Part shown: positions 39,027-48,748 of the stretch, one piece after another | Numbering within the stretch: the first letter of the stretch is position 1 | Layout: the number at the start of each line of letters is the position of its first letter | From: Colwellia sp. Arc7-D | GTDB taxonomy: Bacteria; Pseudomonadota; Gammaproteobacteria; Enterobacterales; Alteromonadaceae | Direction of reading: 5' to 3' | DNA length: 64,000 nt | Assembly: GCF_003061515.1 (NCBI RefSeq) | Contig: NZ_CP028924.1 | Span: forward strand, 744,001-808,000 | The notes under the pieces: model-generated | Told to the model about the DNA's origin: nothing | Seen by the model: only the letters and a program-made list of their open reading frames with translations | Databases searched by the model: none | Position numbers and translations under genes: made by a program

Positions 39027-39962
39027 ATGACAGGCATACTAGACTCAGTTAATCAGCGCACTCAATTAGTCGGACAAAACAGATTAGAGCTGCTGCTATT
39101 TAAACTTATTGGACGCCAACACTTTGGTATTAACGTATTTAAAGTACGAGAAGTTATGCCATGCCCAAGGTTGACTCAATTACCTAAGCAAGACAAGTTT
39201 ATCAAAGGTGTGGCCCATATTCGTGGTCAAACTATCTCCGTAATAGACTTAAGTAAAGCGACCGGAGGTCCAGATATTGTTCAAACAGAAAGTAGTTTCG
39301 TTATTATTGCTGAATACAACCGAAGCGTGCAGGGCTTTCTTGTTGCGGGTGTTGAACGTATTGTTACGTTGAGCTGGAAAGACATGATGCCACCACCTGA
39401 AGGTGCGGGTAAATCTAGTTATTTAACTGCAGTGACTGAAATTGATAACGAAATGGTATCGATTCTTGATGTTGAAAAAATCCTCAATGAAATTAGTCCT
39501 ATTTCAACTAATTTAAGTGAAGGTATTGCCGATTCTAGCGTTGGCGAACAAATTGGTGAGCGAGTTATTATGATCGCTGATGATTCATCTGTGGCACGTA
39601 ATCAAGTTAAACGAGCACTTGAGCCGCTTGGACTAACCATGCTATTGGCAAAAAATGGTCAAGATGCCCTTGATCAATTGCACAAAATTGCTGAAGGGTG
39701 TCAAAATAATATCACTGAAAAAGTGGCATTATTGATTTCTGATATTGAAATGCCAGAAATGGACGGTTATACACTCACTGCAGAAATTAAAAACAACGAC
39801 AAGTTAAAAAAGATGCCGGTAATATTACATACCTCGTTAAGTGGTGTTTTTAATAATGCCATGGTTGAGAAAGTGGGCGCTGAAGACTTTATTCCTAAGT
39901 TTCACCCCGATGAGCTAGCGATAGCCGTTAAAAAGTGGTTAAAACATAATGAAGTTACTTAA
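39027..39962 (+). CDS. cheV: Chemotaxis coupling protein CheV
   Basis: A 311-residue protein. The CheW-like domain (about 15-160, with HFGINVFKVREVMP and HIRGQTISVIDLSKA) is joined to a response-regulator domain (about 180-305, phospho-acceptor Asp in LISDIEMPEMDGYTL at about 241, Lys in EDFIPKF). It couples receptors to CheA and is thought to act as a phosphate sink or adaptor. The start at 39027 follows AGAGG by 6 bases; an upstream frame start at 38967 lacks a ribosome site. It precedes cheR, as in Vibrio. Confidence 0.95.
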   Translation: MTGILDSVNQRTQLVGQNRLELLLFKLIGRQHFGINVFKVREVMPCPRLTQLPKQDKFIKGVAHIRGQTISVIDLSKATGGPDIVQTESSFVIIAEYNRSVQGFLVAGVERIVTLSWKDMMPPPEGAGKSSYLTAVTEIDNEMVSILDVEKILNEISPISTNLSEGIADSSVGEQIGERVIMIADDSSVARNQVKRALEPLGLTMLLAKNGQDALDQLHKIAEGCQNNITEKVALLISDIEMPEMDGYTLTAEIKNNDKLKKMPVILHTSLSGVFNNAMVEKVGAEDFIPKFHPDELAIAVKKWLKHNEVT

Positions 39963-39995
39963 TCCGTATTTGTATTATTCAATAAAGGTGGATTA

Positions 39996-40832
39996 TTGCG
40001 AGTGTTAGCCAAGCAACTAGATAATAAAAGCTATGATAAATTTCGCATTTTTCTAGAGCAACAATGTGGCATCGTTTTAGGTGAGAATAAGCAGTACCTA
40101 GTGATAAGTCGATTATCTCCTCTGATGGAAAGGTTTGACATCAAATCATTGTCAGAGCTTGTATTGCAAACACTTAATCCGGCTAAACGGCAACTGCAGG
40201 CGGCAGTTATTGACGCTATGACTACCAATGAAACGCTATGGTTTCGTGACGAGTATCCTTTTGAATTGTTAAAAAATCGTATATTGGCAGAGTTTAAAAA
40301 TCAGAAAACACCATTAAAAATATGGTCAGCAGCTAGTTCTTCAGGGCAAGAGCCATATTCAATCGCTATGGTTATTTATGAATTTCAAAAAAATAATCCC
40401 GGTGCATTTCCAGGTGGTGTTCAAATTATTGGCACTGATATTTCAAATACCATGTTAGAACACTGCAAGCATGCACATTATGACAATTTAGCTTTATCGC
40501 GAGGCTTATCTGCTGAACGCAAAAGAAAGTTTTTTGAAACCAGTGATAATGGCATGTTAAAACTCAAAGATGTGATTAAAAACATGGTCAGTTTTCGTCA
40601 ACTAAACCTGTTAAACAGTTACAGTATAATGGGGCGATTTGATGTGGTTTTTTGTCGTAACGTATTGATTTACTTCTCTCCCGAGTTAAAATCAAAAATA
40701 ATTTCTCAAATTCATGGCACCCTCAATACAGACCGTTACTTATTTCTTGGAGCCTCTGAATCTCTATCAGGTATTAGCCAAGATTTTAATATGCTTCGTT
40801 GCAATCCCGGTATCGTTTACCAAAAAAAGTAA
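39996..40832 (+). CDS. cheR: Chemoreceptor methyltransferase CheR
   Basis: A 278-residue SAM-dependent enzyme that methylates chemoreceptor Glu residues. The N-terminal helical domain (about 1-75) leads to the catalytic domain with TNETLWFRDEYPFE, IWSAASSSGQEPYSIAM, IIGTDISNTML and DVVFCRNVLIYFSPE. The start is TTG at 39996 behind AAAGGTGG; a GTG two codons later is also possible. Its end lies 17 bases before the flgB promoter. There is no cheB nearby. Confidence 0.95.
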   Translation: MRVLAKQLDNKSYDKFRIFLEQQCGIVLGENKQYLVISRLSPLMERFDIKSLSELVLQTLNPAKRQLQAAVIDAMTTNETLWFRDEYPFELLKNRILAEFKNQKTPLKIWSAASSSGQEPYSIAMVIYEFQKNNPGAFPGGVQIIGTDISNTMLEHCKHAHYDNLALSRGLSAERKRKFFETSDNGMLKLKDVIKNMVSFRQLNLLNSYSIMGRFDVVFCRNVLIYFSPELKSKIISQIHGTLNTDRYLFLGASESLSGISQDFNMLRCNPGIVYQKK

Positions 40833-40848
40833 CCTCTCTTTAAACCTC

Positions 40849-40864
40849 TGGCATAAATCTTGAA
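40849..40864 (+). promoter_or_regulatory. Sigma54-type promoter for flgBCDE
   Basis: TGGCAT-N5-TTGAA matches the -24/-12 consensus with one mismatch in each half and correct spacing. The predicted start is about 20 bases before the flgB ATG. Confidence 0.6.
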
Positions 40865-40897
40865 TAAATACCTTCATTCATACGGAGGTATTTTTTT

Positions 40898-41296
40898 ATG
40901 GCTATTAGTTTTGAAAAAGCATTTGGTATTTACCCGCAAAGCTTACAGATTCGTGCACAACGTGCGGAGATCATTGCCGGCAATATTGCCAATGCTGATA
41001 CACCTGGCTACAAAGCCAAAGGAATGGATTTCAAAGCCGCATTAGAACAAGCAGCCTCAAAGCAACAAACAGGCATGACTCGTACCAATGAAAAACATTT
41101 CGATGTTCGTATGGAGCTCAATAACGGCGTGGGTTTTCGTACACCAAACCAAACTGATACAGGTGACGGAAACAGTGTAGATGTACAAGTGGAACGAAAC
41201 TTGTATCTAGAAAACTCTATGCAATATCAAGCAAGCCTACAATTTCTTAACGGAAGCATAAAAGGCTTGAGAAAAGCAATTACTGGAGGGCAATAA
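40898..41296 (+). CDS. flgB: Flagellar basal-body rod protein FlgB
   Basis: A 132-residue proximal rod subunit with the rod motif GNIANADTPGYKAKGMDFKAAL at about 27-48 (N-terminal helix plus ANxDTPG) and a C-terminal helix LENSMQYQASLQFLNGSIKGL. GGAGG lies upstream. It is the first gene of flgB-flgC-flgD-flgE, two bases from flgC. Confidence 0.97.
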   Translation: MAISFEKAFGIYPQSLQIRAQRAEIIAGNIANADTPGYKAKGMDFKAALEQAASKQQTGMTRTNEKHFDVRMELNNGVGFRTPNQTDTGDGNSVDVQVERNLYLENSMQYQASLQFLNGSIKGLRKAITGGQ

Positions 41297-41298
41297 AA

Positions 41299-41718
41299 AT
41301 GAGCCTATTTAATGTATTTTCTATATCTGGTTCGGGTATGAGCGCACAGTCTGTCCGCTTAAATACTACGGCTAGTAATATTGCTAATGCTGATAGTGTT
41401 AGCAGTAGTATCGATCAAACATATCGTGCACGTCACCCAGTTTTTGCCGCTGAGATGCAAAAAGCTGCCGCTGGACAAAATGAGTCGGTTGGTGTTCAGG
41501 TACTTGGTGTTGTTGAAAGTAACAAGCCGCTTAATATTGAATATGCTCCTGACCATCCAATGGCCGATGGTGAGGGTTATATTTACAAGCCGAACGTAAA
41601 TGTTATTGAAGAAATGACTAACATGATTTCTGCTTCTCGTTCATATCAAACCAATGTGCAAATAGCGGAGTCAGCAAAAAGTATGCTAACTAAAACGCTA
41701 ACACTTGGTCAACGCTAA
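41299..41718 (+). CDS. flgC: Flagellar basal-body rod protein FlgC
   Basis: A 139-residue rod subunit. It has the SGMSAQSVRLNTTASNIANADS N-terminus (cut for length), the central MADGEGYIYKPNVNVIEEMTN and the C-terminal RSYQTNVQIAESAKSMLTKTL helix. It lies 2 bases after flgB and 18 before flgD, in one operon. Confidence 0.97.
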   Translation: MSLFNVFSISGSGMSAQSVRLNTTASNIANADSVSSSIDQTYRARHPVFAAEMQKAAAGQNESVGVQVLGVVESNKPLNIEYAPDHPMADGEGYIYKPNVNVIEEMTNMISASRSYQTNVQIAESAKSMLTKTLTLGQR

Positions 41719-41736
41719 GGTTAAATAGGAACTATC

Positions 41737-42426
41737 ATGGAAACAGTATCTGGCTCTAGCCCATTAGATAACATCCGCTGGCAACAGGAGAACAATACTC
41801 CTGAGGCAGACGAAGACCGAGGAATGTTAACGCAAGCAGATTTCTTTGCGTTACTTACTCAAGAACTGTCGAATCAAGACCCTACCAAGCCAGTTGAAAA
41901 CAATGAGATGATATCTCAGATGACCGCTTTCTCGACCACTGATGGAGTGACAAAGTTAAACGATCAATTTACCAGTTTTGCTGCTTCAATGTCTTCTAGC
42001 CAAGCTCTACAAGCTTCGTCGCTTGTGGGTCGCAGTGTACTTGTTGAAGATAACGTATTTGGTATGGAAGAAGGGCAATCGGTAAAAGGTAAATTAGTTA
42101 CCGACCAACCGGCAAGTAATGTCAATATTTACGTAGAGAATGTTGCCGGTGAAATTATTCAAACGGTACCTGTAGGTAGTGTTGCATCAGGTGAATTTAC
42201 TTTCACTTGGGATGGTCAAACGTCTAACGGTGAACCTGCTCCAGAAGGTGCATATCGTTTTCGTGTTGCCGGCTTAGTTGAAGGTAACGCATCAGAATTG
42301 CAAGCGATGACTTATCGTAAAGTCGACAGTGTCACTTTAGCCGGTAGCGGTGGAAGTATTTTATTAAACCTTAATGGTGGTAGCACCATGAAACTTTCAG
42401 ATGTAGTTGAAGTTTCTCAAGGTTAA
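41737..42426 (+). CDS. flgD: Flagellar hook cap protein FlgD
   Basis: A 229-residue scaffold that caps the growing hook. The N-terminal FLALLT-like segment reads DFFALLTQELSNQDPTKPVE, followed by QMTAFSTTDGVTKL. The FlgD Ig/TUDOR region (about 90-190) has FTFTWDGQTSNGEPAPEGAYRF. The length is normal. It lies between flgC and flgE. Confidence 0.95.
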   Translation: METVSGSSPLDNIRWQQENNTPEADEDRGMLTQADFFALLTQELSNQDPTKPVENNEMISQMTAFSTTDGVTKLNDQFTSFAASMSSSQALQASSLVGRSVLVEDNVFGMEEGQSVKGKLVTDQPASNVNIYVENVAGEIIQTVPVGSVASGEFTFTWDGQTSNGEPAPEGAYRFRVAGLVEGNASELQAMTYRKVDSVTLAGSGGSILLNLNGGSTMKLSDVVEVSQG

Positions 42427-42454
42427 GCAATCATTTTTTATATGAGGTGAAATT

Positions 42455-43831
42455 ATGTCATTTAATGTAGCGTTGAGCGGATTAAACGCAGCTCAGAAAG
42501 ATTTGGATGTAACATCCAACAACATAGCCAATGTAAACACCACAGGCTTTAAAGAATCACGTGCAGAATTCGTTGACGTTTATGCGGCTTCGCTTTTATC
42601 TTCTAGCAAAACTAAAGTTGGTGACGGTGTTTTGACAGCAGAAGTTGCTCAGCAATTTTCACAAGGTAGCATCAAGTTTACCAATAACTCGCTAGATTTA
42701 GCGATTACCGGTAATGGCTTTTTTGCCACAGTGCCTGAGTTAAACAGCTTAGAAACCTCATATACACGAGCCGGGCAATTTAAACTAAATCAAGACAACT
42801 TTATTGTAAACTCGCAGGGTGGTCATCTACTTGGCTTTCCAGTAAATGCTGATGGAACCTCTGCTTCAGTAAGTTTAAGTACCGCTGAGCCAATTCGTAT
42901 ACCAACGGCTTCAGGTGCGCCACAGAAATCATCAGAAGTTGATATCAGAATGAATTTGCCTGCCGGTGACTCTTATATATCATCAGCTCCAGGTAACTTT
43001 GACCCTGAAGATCCATTAACATTTAATCATTCTACATCGGTAACTATCTTCGATTCATTAGGTGATAGCCATGTAATGACTTATTATTTTATTAAAGATG
43101 ATCCAAGTGTAAATCCCAATGAATGGATGCTTTTTGCTTCTGTTGATGGCAAGCCTATTGATCTTGAAGACCCTGCAGGTGGTGGAACTAACCCGGTTGG
43201 AGGTGATATATCAGGTCCATTATCTGCAGGTGGTGGATTGGTTGGTGCGAGATTAGTTTTCGATTCATCTGGTGACTTTCAATCTCAAATTCCAACAGCA
43301 GCTAATGGTGGTATTATTACTTCAGATTTTAGTAATCATTTACCTAATGGTGCAGATACTTCACAAACAATTAAAATTGACTTTAACCTAGATCCCTTAG
43401 GTCCAAATCCAAATGAACCAACTCAGTTTGCGTCTAACTTTGAAGTAACTTCTTTACAACAAGATGGTCTAGCTGTTGGTCGTTTAACGGGGATTGATAT
43501 CGGTACTGATGGTTTAGTTAGAGCAACTTATAGTAATGGTACATCAGAGCCATTATCACGAATTGCTATGGTAAACTTTGCCAATGAACAAGGTTTAAAG
43601 CAAGTAGGTAGTACCTCTTGGAAAGAAAGTATAACTTCAGGTGAAGCACTAGCAGGTGAAGGTGGATCAGGTACTTTTGGTACCATAAACTCTTCAGCTT
43701 TAGAGCAATCTAACGTTAACTTAACGTCAGAATTGATTGATTTGATTTCTGCTCAACGAAACTTCCAAGCGAACTCGCGAGCACTCGAAGTTGATAATCA
43801 ACTGAACCAAACTATTTTACAGATTCGTTAA
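42455..43831 (+). CDS. flgE: Flagellar hook protein FlgE
   Basis: A 458-residue hook subunit, some 50 residues longer than Salmonella FlgE, the extra length lying in the central variable domains. The N-terminus MSFNVALSGLNAAQKDLDVT with NNIANVNTTGFKESRAEF and the C-terminus VNLTSELIDLISAQRNFQAN (end DNQLNQTILQIR) are classic. GAGGTG precedes the ATG. A terminator follows, closing the flgBCDE unit. Confidence 0.96.
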   Translation: MSFNVALSGLNAAQKDLDVTSNNIANVNTTGFKESRAEFVDVYAASLLSSSKTKVGDGVLTAEVAQQFSQGSIKFTNNSLDLAITGNGFFATVPELNSLETSYTRAGQFKLNQDNFIVNSQGGHLLGFPVNADGTSASVSLSTAEPIRIPTASGAPQKSSEVDIRMNLPAGDSYISSAPGNFDPEDPLTFNHSTSVTIFDSLGDSHVMTYYFIKDDPSVNPNEWMLFASVDGKPIDLEDPAGGGTNPVGGDISGPLSAGGGLVGARLVFDSSGDFQSQIPTAANGGIITSDFSNHLPNGADTSQTIKIDFNLDPLGPNPNEPTQFASNFEVTSLQQDGLAVGRLTGIDIGTDGLVRATYSNGTSEPLSRIAMVNFANEQGLKQVGSTSWKESITSGEALAGEGGSGTFGTINSSALEQSNVNLTSELIDLISAQRNFQANSRALEVDNQLNQTILQIR

Positions 43832-43889
43832 TTTGAATAGCGTTTAGTCATTTGAATGGATAGTTAATTCCTTTGCTGAATTTGAATAT

Positions 43890-43928
43890 AAAAAGCCAGA
43901 TAATCATACCTTGATATCTGGCTTTTTT
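43890..43928 (+). terminator. Terminator of flgBCDE
   Basis: Arms AAAAAGCCAGATA and TATCTGGCTTTTT pair perfectly around a 12-base loop and are followed by T residues, about 60 bases past flgE. Confidence 0.88.
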
Positions 43929-43995
43929 ATGTCTGCAATATCGTCTAAATCAATCAGGAACTGAAACCTCTTAGGCATGCTAAATGTTAAGGAGA

Positions 43996-44175
43996 GTGAG
44001 AACCTTATTAGTATTTAGCAAAATTGCTAAAGGCACACTATTTATTGACGGTAAAACGACTACTTTACCAAAGTCAGTATTATTTTTGTGCTATCTCGTT
44101 ATCTTCTAATAAATCGTTTAAGCCATCGCTTTATTACATCACCCTGATTTTGCAGTTCATTTATCCCATACGCTT
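43996..44175 (+). pseudogene. Possible decayed C-terminal fragment of a cupin/JmjC (RoxA-like) oxygenase
   Basis: In the 471-bp gap between flgE and flgF one frame reads GTLFIDGKTTTLPKSVLFLC (44032 on). After three stop codons the same frame gives ALLHHPDFAVHLSHTL (44128-44175). Between them a shifted frame reads LSSNKSFKPS, which would join the two parts. The pattern (small-residue-I-D/N-G-K, then L..LC, then L.HP.F..L) resembles the C-terminal domain of 50S L16 arginine hydroxylase-type cupin proteins. All upstream parts of such a gene are missing. This is recognition by eye and may be chance. Confidence 0.3.
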
Positions 44176-44246
44176 ATATTATTGCCTAAATATCACCAGC
44201 TAAAGTTCATCGCTTGTTTGTTACCTCACCTCTGCGCTTTCGTATC

Positions 44247-44262
44247 TGGCACTTTATTTGCA
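44247..44262 (+). promoter_or_regulatory. Sigma54 promoter for flgF onward
   Basis: TGGCAC-N5-TTGCA is a perfect match to the -24/-12 consensus, about 40 bases before the flgF ATG. It shows that flgFGHIJ (probably KL) is a separate transcription unit from flgBCDE. Confidence 0.9.
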
Positions 44263-44302
44263 ACAGTTCAAATATTATAACTATTATTGGGTGAAGTTCA
44301 TT

Positions 44303-45046
44303 ATGGATAAGATGCTATATATCGCCATGAGCGGTGCGAAGCAGAATATGCAAGCCTTATCAGTCACTGCTAATAATCTCGCTAACGCCAAAACAACGGG
44401 CTTTAAAGCTGATTTAGCTAATGCTAGAGCAATGCAAGCTTTCGGTGAAGGTTTACCTTCTCGCGTGTTTTCAATGACCGAACGAGCAGGCCAAAACTTT
44501 GACAGTGGAGCTTTACTTACCACTGGGCGCGATCTTGATGTTGCTATTCAAGGACAAGGCTGGCTAACCGTACAAACAAAAGATGGCAGTGAAGCTTACA
44601 CCCGCAATGGTCAATTAAAGTTAAATGAAAATGGCGCATTGGAAACGTCTAATGGTGATTTAGTTATCGGTGATGGTGGACCTGTGTTCATACCGCTACC
44701 GGTGAATAATATTAATATTGCCGGTGACGGAACAATTATGGTTCAACCAGAAGGTGCTCCCGCTTCAGTGCAAGATGAAGTTGGACGATTGAAATTGGTT
44801 AATCCTGACAGTCGCTTACTAGAAAAAGGTAACGATGGCCTATTTCGTCGAAAAGACGGCAACAATGAACCGGCTGATATTACCGTATCAGTAGCGAGTG
44901 GTTCATTAGAGTCAAGCAACGTAAACCCTATCAGTGAAATGACTGACATGATCGCACTGCAACGTCAATTTGAAATGCAGTTAAAAATGATGAAAACTGC
45001 CGAAGAAATTGATTCAAGTGCATCTTCATTATTACGAGCGTTCTAA
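44303..45046 (+). CDS. flgF: Flagellar basal-body rod protein FlgF
   Basis: A 247-residue proximal rod protein. The start MDKMLYIAMSGAKQNMQALS matches FlgF proteins (E. coli begins MDHAIYTAM), and the longer frame to 44258 overlaps the sigma54 -12 element, so 44303 is used. It has NNLANAKTTGFKADLANARA and the C-terminal SNVNPISEMTDMIALQRQFE. flgG follows after 20 bases. Confidence 0.96.
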   Translation: MDKMLYIAMSGAKQNMQALSVTANNLANAKTTGFKADLANARAMQAFGEGLPSRVFSMTERAGQNFDSGALLTTGRDLDVAIQGQGWLTVQTKDGSEAYTRNGQLKLNENGALETSNGDLVIGDGGPVFIPLPVNNINIAGDGTIMVQPEGAPASVQDEVGRLKLVNPDSRLLEKGNDGLFRRKDGNNEPADITVSVASGSLESSNVNPISEMTDMIALQRQFEMQLKMMKTAEEIDSSASSLLRAF

Positions 45047-45066
45047 ATAAATTTTTGAGGTGATGT

Positions 45067-45855
45067 ATGAACCCAGCATTATGGATTAGTAAAACAGGCT
45101 TAGATGCGCAAACAAAAGAAATTGCGGTTATATCTAACAACTTGGCGAACGCCAGTACTATTGGTTTTAAAAAGAGCCGCGCGGTATTTGAAGACTTACT
45201 TTATCAAAATATTAACCAACCAGGTGGTCGTTCAGCGCAAGATACTGAAATGCCGTCAGGGTTAATGTTAGGTGCGGGTACCAAAGTGGTAGCAACACAA
45301 AAAATTCATACCCAAGGTGACATGCTTAATACTGATAATGCATTGGATCTGATGATTCAAGGCGAAGGTATGTTTGAAATTTTAATGCCAGACGGCTCGT
45401 CTGCTTATTCACGCAACGGCCAATTTACCATGGACGAAGAAGGTAATATTGTTACGCCGGGCGCAGGTTATTTATTACAACCGCAAGTTACCGTACCTGA
45501 AGATGCATTAAGTATCATCGTTTCACAAGACGGTGAAGTTTCTGTCACTTTGCAAGGCCAAGCTGAACCTGCTGTGGTTGGACAAATTAATACCGTTAAC
45601 TTTATTAACCCAACCGGTTTAGAGCCAATTGGGCAAAACTTATACGTTGAAACATCAGTCAGTGGTGCGCCACAAGAAGGTGTTCCAGGCTTAGAAGGTT
45701 ACGGCCTATTAGTGCAAGGTGCGCTAGAAACTTCCAATGTTAATACTACAGAAGAGTTAGTTAACCTGATTGAAAGTCAGCGTGTTTATGAAATGAACTC
45801 AAAAGTTATTTCTGCGGTTGACCAAATGCTTAGCTACATTAATCAGCAATTATAA
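45067..45855 (+). CDS. flgG: Flagellar distal rod protein FlgG
   Basis: A 262-residue distal rod subunit of normal length. The N-terminus NPALWISKTGLDAQTKEIAV with NNLANASTIGFKKSRAVFED, the central MIQGEGMFEILMPDGSSAYS and the C-terminus SNVNTTEELVNLIESQRVYE are typical. TGAGGTG precedes the ATG. flgH begins 16 bases after the stop. Confidence 0.97.
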   Translation: MNPALWISKTGLDAQTKEIAVISNNLANASTIGFKKSRAVFEDLLYQNINQPGGRSAQDTEMPSGLMLGAGTKVVATQKIHTQGDMLNTDNALDLMIQGEGMFEILMPDGSSAYSRNGQFTMDEEGNIVTPGAGYLLQPQVTVPEDALSIIVSQDGEVSVTLQGQAEPAVVGQINTVNFINPTGLEPIGQNLYVETSVSGAPQEGVPGLEGYGLLVQGALETSNVNTTEELVNLIESQRVYEMNSKVISAVDQMLSYINQQL

Positions 45856-45871
45856 AGTTGAGGAAGGTATC

Positions 45872-46579
45872 ATGAACGGCAAAATTCATTCGTTATTTTT
45901 TACCATAGTAAAGGTAAGCATAGTCGCCATATTGTTTACTGGCTGTGCCAGTGTTGAGCAGGCAAGAACATTGCCAAATGATCCTGATTTCGCACCCATT
46001 TTACCTGAAATGGAAGACGAACCATTAGTACCAACGGGATCACTTTTTAAGCTGAACTATGTTAATAATATTTATTCAGATTCTAAAGCGCACCGTGTTG
46101 GCGATATTATTTCTGTCATTTTGAGTGAAAGTACTCAATCACAAAAAAGTGCAAAAACTGAGTTATCCAAAGATAATAATGCGTCGCTAAGTCCTATTAC
46201 TGGGTTTGGTGGAGCAGCAATAAATTTTGATAACAAGGCCATACAATTTGGCTATAACCAATCGTCTGACTTTTCAGGTGACTCTAAAGCAAATCAAGGT
46301 AATAGTTTATCTGGCAATATATCTGTGCATGTTTTACGTGTATTACCAAATGGTAACTTGATGATCCGTGGTGAAAAATGGATGTCTCTAAATAATGGTG
46401 ATGAGTTTATTCGCCTAACCGGCATTGTACGGTCACAAGATATTAGCTCAGGTAATACCGTTACCTCTAGCAAAGTTGCCAATGCACGTATTGAGTATGC
46501 AGGCACAGGAAGCTTTGCCGATGTTCAAGAACAAGGTTGGTTGTCTAAGTTTTTCAGTAGTTCATGGTGGCCAATTTAG
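45872..46579 (+). CDS. flgH: Flagellar L-ring lipoprotein FlgH
   Basis: A 235-residue outer-membrane lipoprotein forming the L ring. The lipobox is LFTGC (Cys at about 25). The conserved parts are DSKAHRVGDIISVILSEST, GNLMIRGEKWMSLNNGDEF, and RLTGIVRSQDISSGNTVTSS. ATG 45872 follows GAGGAAGG; a frame start at 45818 overlaps flgG and lacks a signal sequence. Confidence 0.96.
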   Translation: MNGKIHSLFFTIVKVSIVAILFTGCASVEQARTLPNDPDFAPILPEMEDEPLVPTGSLFKLNYVNNIYSDSKAHRVGDIISVILSESTQSQKSAKTELSKDNNASLSPITGFGGAAINFDNKAIQFGYNQSSDFSGDSKANQGNSLSGNISVHVLRVLPNGNLMIRGEKWMSLNNGDEFIRLTGIVRSQDISSGNTVTSSKVANARIEYAGTGSFADVQEQGWLSKFFSSSWWPI

Positions 46580-46588
46580 TAGGAAAAT

Positions 46589-47686
46589 ATGATGAAAAAA
46601 TATTTATATAGTTTCGTTTGTTTAACCGTATTGCTTTTTTTACCCGAAGCAAATGCTCAGCGTATTAAAGATTTAGCCGATGTGGCTGGTGTGCGAAGCA
46701 ACCAACTTATTGGTTATGGCTTAGTGGTAGGTTTACCTGGCACAGGCGAGCAAAGCCCTTTTACTGAGCAAAGCTTTAAAACCATGCTTAGCAATTTTGG
46801 TATTACCATGCCAGCAAACTTAAAGCCTAAAATTAAGAATGTTGCTGCTGTGGCCGTACATGCTGAATTACCTGCGTTTTCAAAACCAGGTCAAAAAATT
46901 GATGTTACAGTTTCTTCAATGGGTAGCGCACAAAGCTTACGTGGCGGTACATTAATTCAAACGATATTAATGGGGCTTGATGGCAATGCGTATGCCGTTG
47001 CTCAAGGAAGTTTAATTGTAAGTGGTTTAGGTGCTGAAGGGCTCGATGGCTCAAAAGTCATTGCTAATACGCCAACGGTTGGACGAATTGCCAACGGTGC
47101 TATGGTTGAGCGAGAAGTGTTATCGCCATTTACCTCTGGCGATCATATTACATTTAATCTCCACAATGCTGATTTTACTACCGCAAAACGACTTTCAGAC
47201 ACCATTAATAACTTAATTTCTGGCTCAGCACGCGCAATAGATGCTGCCTCAGTACAAGTTACCGCCCCAAGAGATGCCGCTGATCGCGTTAGTTTTTTGT
47301 CAACCTTAGAAAACTTAGAGTTTGAACCGGGCTCACCGTCAGCAAAAATTATTGTTAATTCACGTACTGGTACCATTGTTATTGGTGCTGATGTGCGTTT
47401 ACTGCCTGCAGCAATAACTCATGGCGGTATTACGGTTACCATTAATGAGATTGAAGCGGTTTCGCAGCCTAACGCTTTTGCAGCAGGCGAAACAGTGGCA
47501 ACGAATCAATCCATTATTGACGTTAAACAAGACGATTCACGTATGTTTGTTTTTGACCCCGGTGTCACTTTAGATGCATTAGTACGGGCGATAAACCAAG
47601 TTGGTGCTGGCCCTGGTGATGTTATGGCCATACTTGAAGCGTTAGATCAAGCTGGCGCTTTACGTGGGAATTTGATCATTATTTAA
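46589..47686 (+). CDS. flgI: Flagellar P-ring protein FlgI
   Basis: A 365-residue periplasmic P-ring subunit. The signal peptide ends PEANA-Q (about 23). The mature start [20 protein letters not shown] is the family signature, and the chain closes with [20 protein letters not shown]. An ATG one codon later (46592) has slightly better spacing to AGGA and is equally likely. It overlaps the frame of flgJ only at the stop. Confidence 0.97.
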   Translation: MMKKYLYSFVCLTVLLFLPEANAQRIKDLADVAGVRSNQLIGYGLVVGLPGTGEQSPFTEQSFKTMLSNFGITMPANLKPKIKNVAAVAVHAELPAFSKPGQKIDVTVSSMGSAQSLRGGTLIQTILMGLDGNAYAVAQGSLIVSGLGAEGLDGSKVIANTPTVGRIANGAMVEREVLSPFTSGDHITFNLHNADFTTAKRLSDTINNLISGSARAIDAASVQVTAPRDAADRVSFLSTLENLEFEPGSPSAKIIVNSRTGTIVIGADVRLLPAAITHGGITVTINEIEAVSQPNAFAAGETVATNQSIIDVKQDDSRMFVFDPGVTLDALVRAINQVGAGPGDVMAILEALDQAGALRGNLIII

Positions 47687-47703
47687 TGATCAATGGAGTT
47701 ACT

Positions 47704-48696
47704 ATGACAACACGTATTGCAGATGCACAAAATTTTTTAGACATAAACGGCTTAAACTCGATTCGTCAAGACGCTAAGTCGGGTGATAGTGCCAGTAAAA
47801 AAGATGCATTAGAACAAGCTGCAAAGCAGTTTGAAGCTATTTTTATGCAAATGCTGATGAAAAGCATGCGTAAAGCGCAAGCCGTGTTAGAGGCAGACAG
47901 CCCGCTGAACTCTGAGTCAACCAAGTTCTATCGTGACATGCATGACCAACAAATGTCGCTCGAACTTTCTAATAATGGCGCTTTAGGTCTTGCACCGTTA
48001 ATTGTTCGCCAACTTGGTGGCGACAGTGAAAACTTTACGCCTCATACAATATTACGCAGTGACGGCAACCTGGATAGTCGCGGCAGTGTACGCATTAGCG
48101 AACCTTCATTGGTCAGTCCTAATAGCGTAGTCAAAGACTCGTCAGCGAATCAGGATCCTAATAAAGATCGTCAAACTAATGGCTCTATTGCCGCTCAAGC
48201 AGCTAACTTGCTGCAAAGTCCTACATTTACAGAACCCAAAGATTTTGTTACTGCATTAACTACAGACGCTAAACGTGTGCAAGACAAAATAAATGTCCCT
48301 TTTGAAGTGGTTATTGCTCAAGCGGCTCTAGAAACGGGCTGGGGCCAAAAAATTATTAAAACCAATTCTGGCGAAAGCTCAAATAATTTATTTAACATTA
48401 AAGCTGATAGCCGCTGGACTGGCGAGAAGGTTCATAAAGAAACCTTAGAGTTTGAAGATGGTGCTATGGTGAAAAAACGCGAACCTTTTAGGGTTTATGA
48501 ATCTATCGGAGAAAGTGTTAATGATTACTTGAATTTATTAACGCAAAGTGAGCGCTATCAAGGTGCTTTAGAAAAATCTACAGATGTGGAGCAATTTTTG
48601 CATAACCTACAGAGTGCTGGTTATGCTACCGACCCAAATTACGCTAAAAAGATAATGGGAACACTTCGGACAGTAACTGGCTTATTAAACAAATAA
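47704..48696 (+). CDS. flgJ: Rod-cap peptidoglycan hydrolase FlgJ
   Basis: A 330-residue two-domain protein. The N-terminal rod-binding domain (about 35-110) has EQAAKQFEAIFMQMLMKSMR. The C-terminal glucosaminidase-type muramidase domain (about 175-325) has VIAQAALETGWGQKII with the catalytic Glu, SNNLFNIKAD and FRVYESIGESVNDYLNLL. It scaffolds the rod and opens the peptidoglycan. ATG 47704 follows GGAG by 5 bases; the ATG at 47686 overlaps the flgI stop and has no ribosome site. Confidence 0.95.
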   Translation: MTTRIADAQNFLDINGLNSIRQDAKSGDSASKKDALEQAAKQFEAIFMQMLMKSMRKAQAVLEADSPLNSESTKFYRDMHDQQMSLELSNNGALGLAPLIVRQLGGDSENFTPHTILRSDGNLDSRGSVRISEPSLVSPNSVVKDSSANQDPNKDRQTNGSIAAQAANLLQSPTFTEPKDFVTALTTDAKRVQDKINVPFEVVIAQAALETGWGQKIIKTNSGESSNNLFNIKADSRWTGEKVHKETLEFEDGAMVKKREPFRVYESIGESVNDYLNLLTQSERYQGALEKSTDVEQFLHNLQSAGYATDPNYAKKIMGTLRTVTGLLNK

Positions 48697-48748
48697 GATC
48701 ACCGCTAATTTCACTGTTGAAATTAAGGTTACTGTAGGAGTTTAGGTC

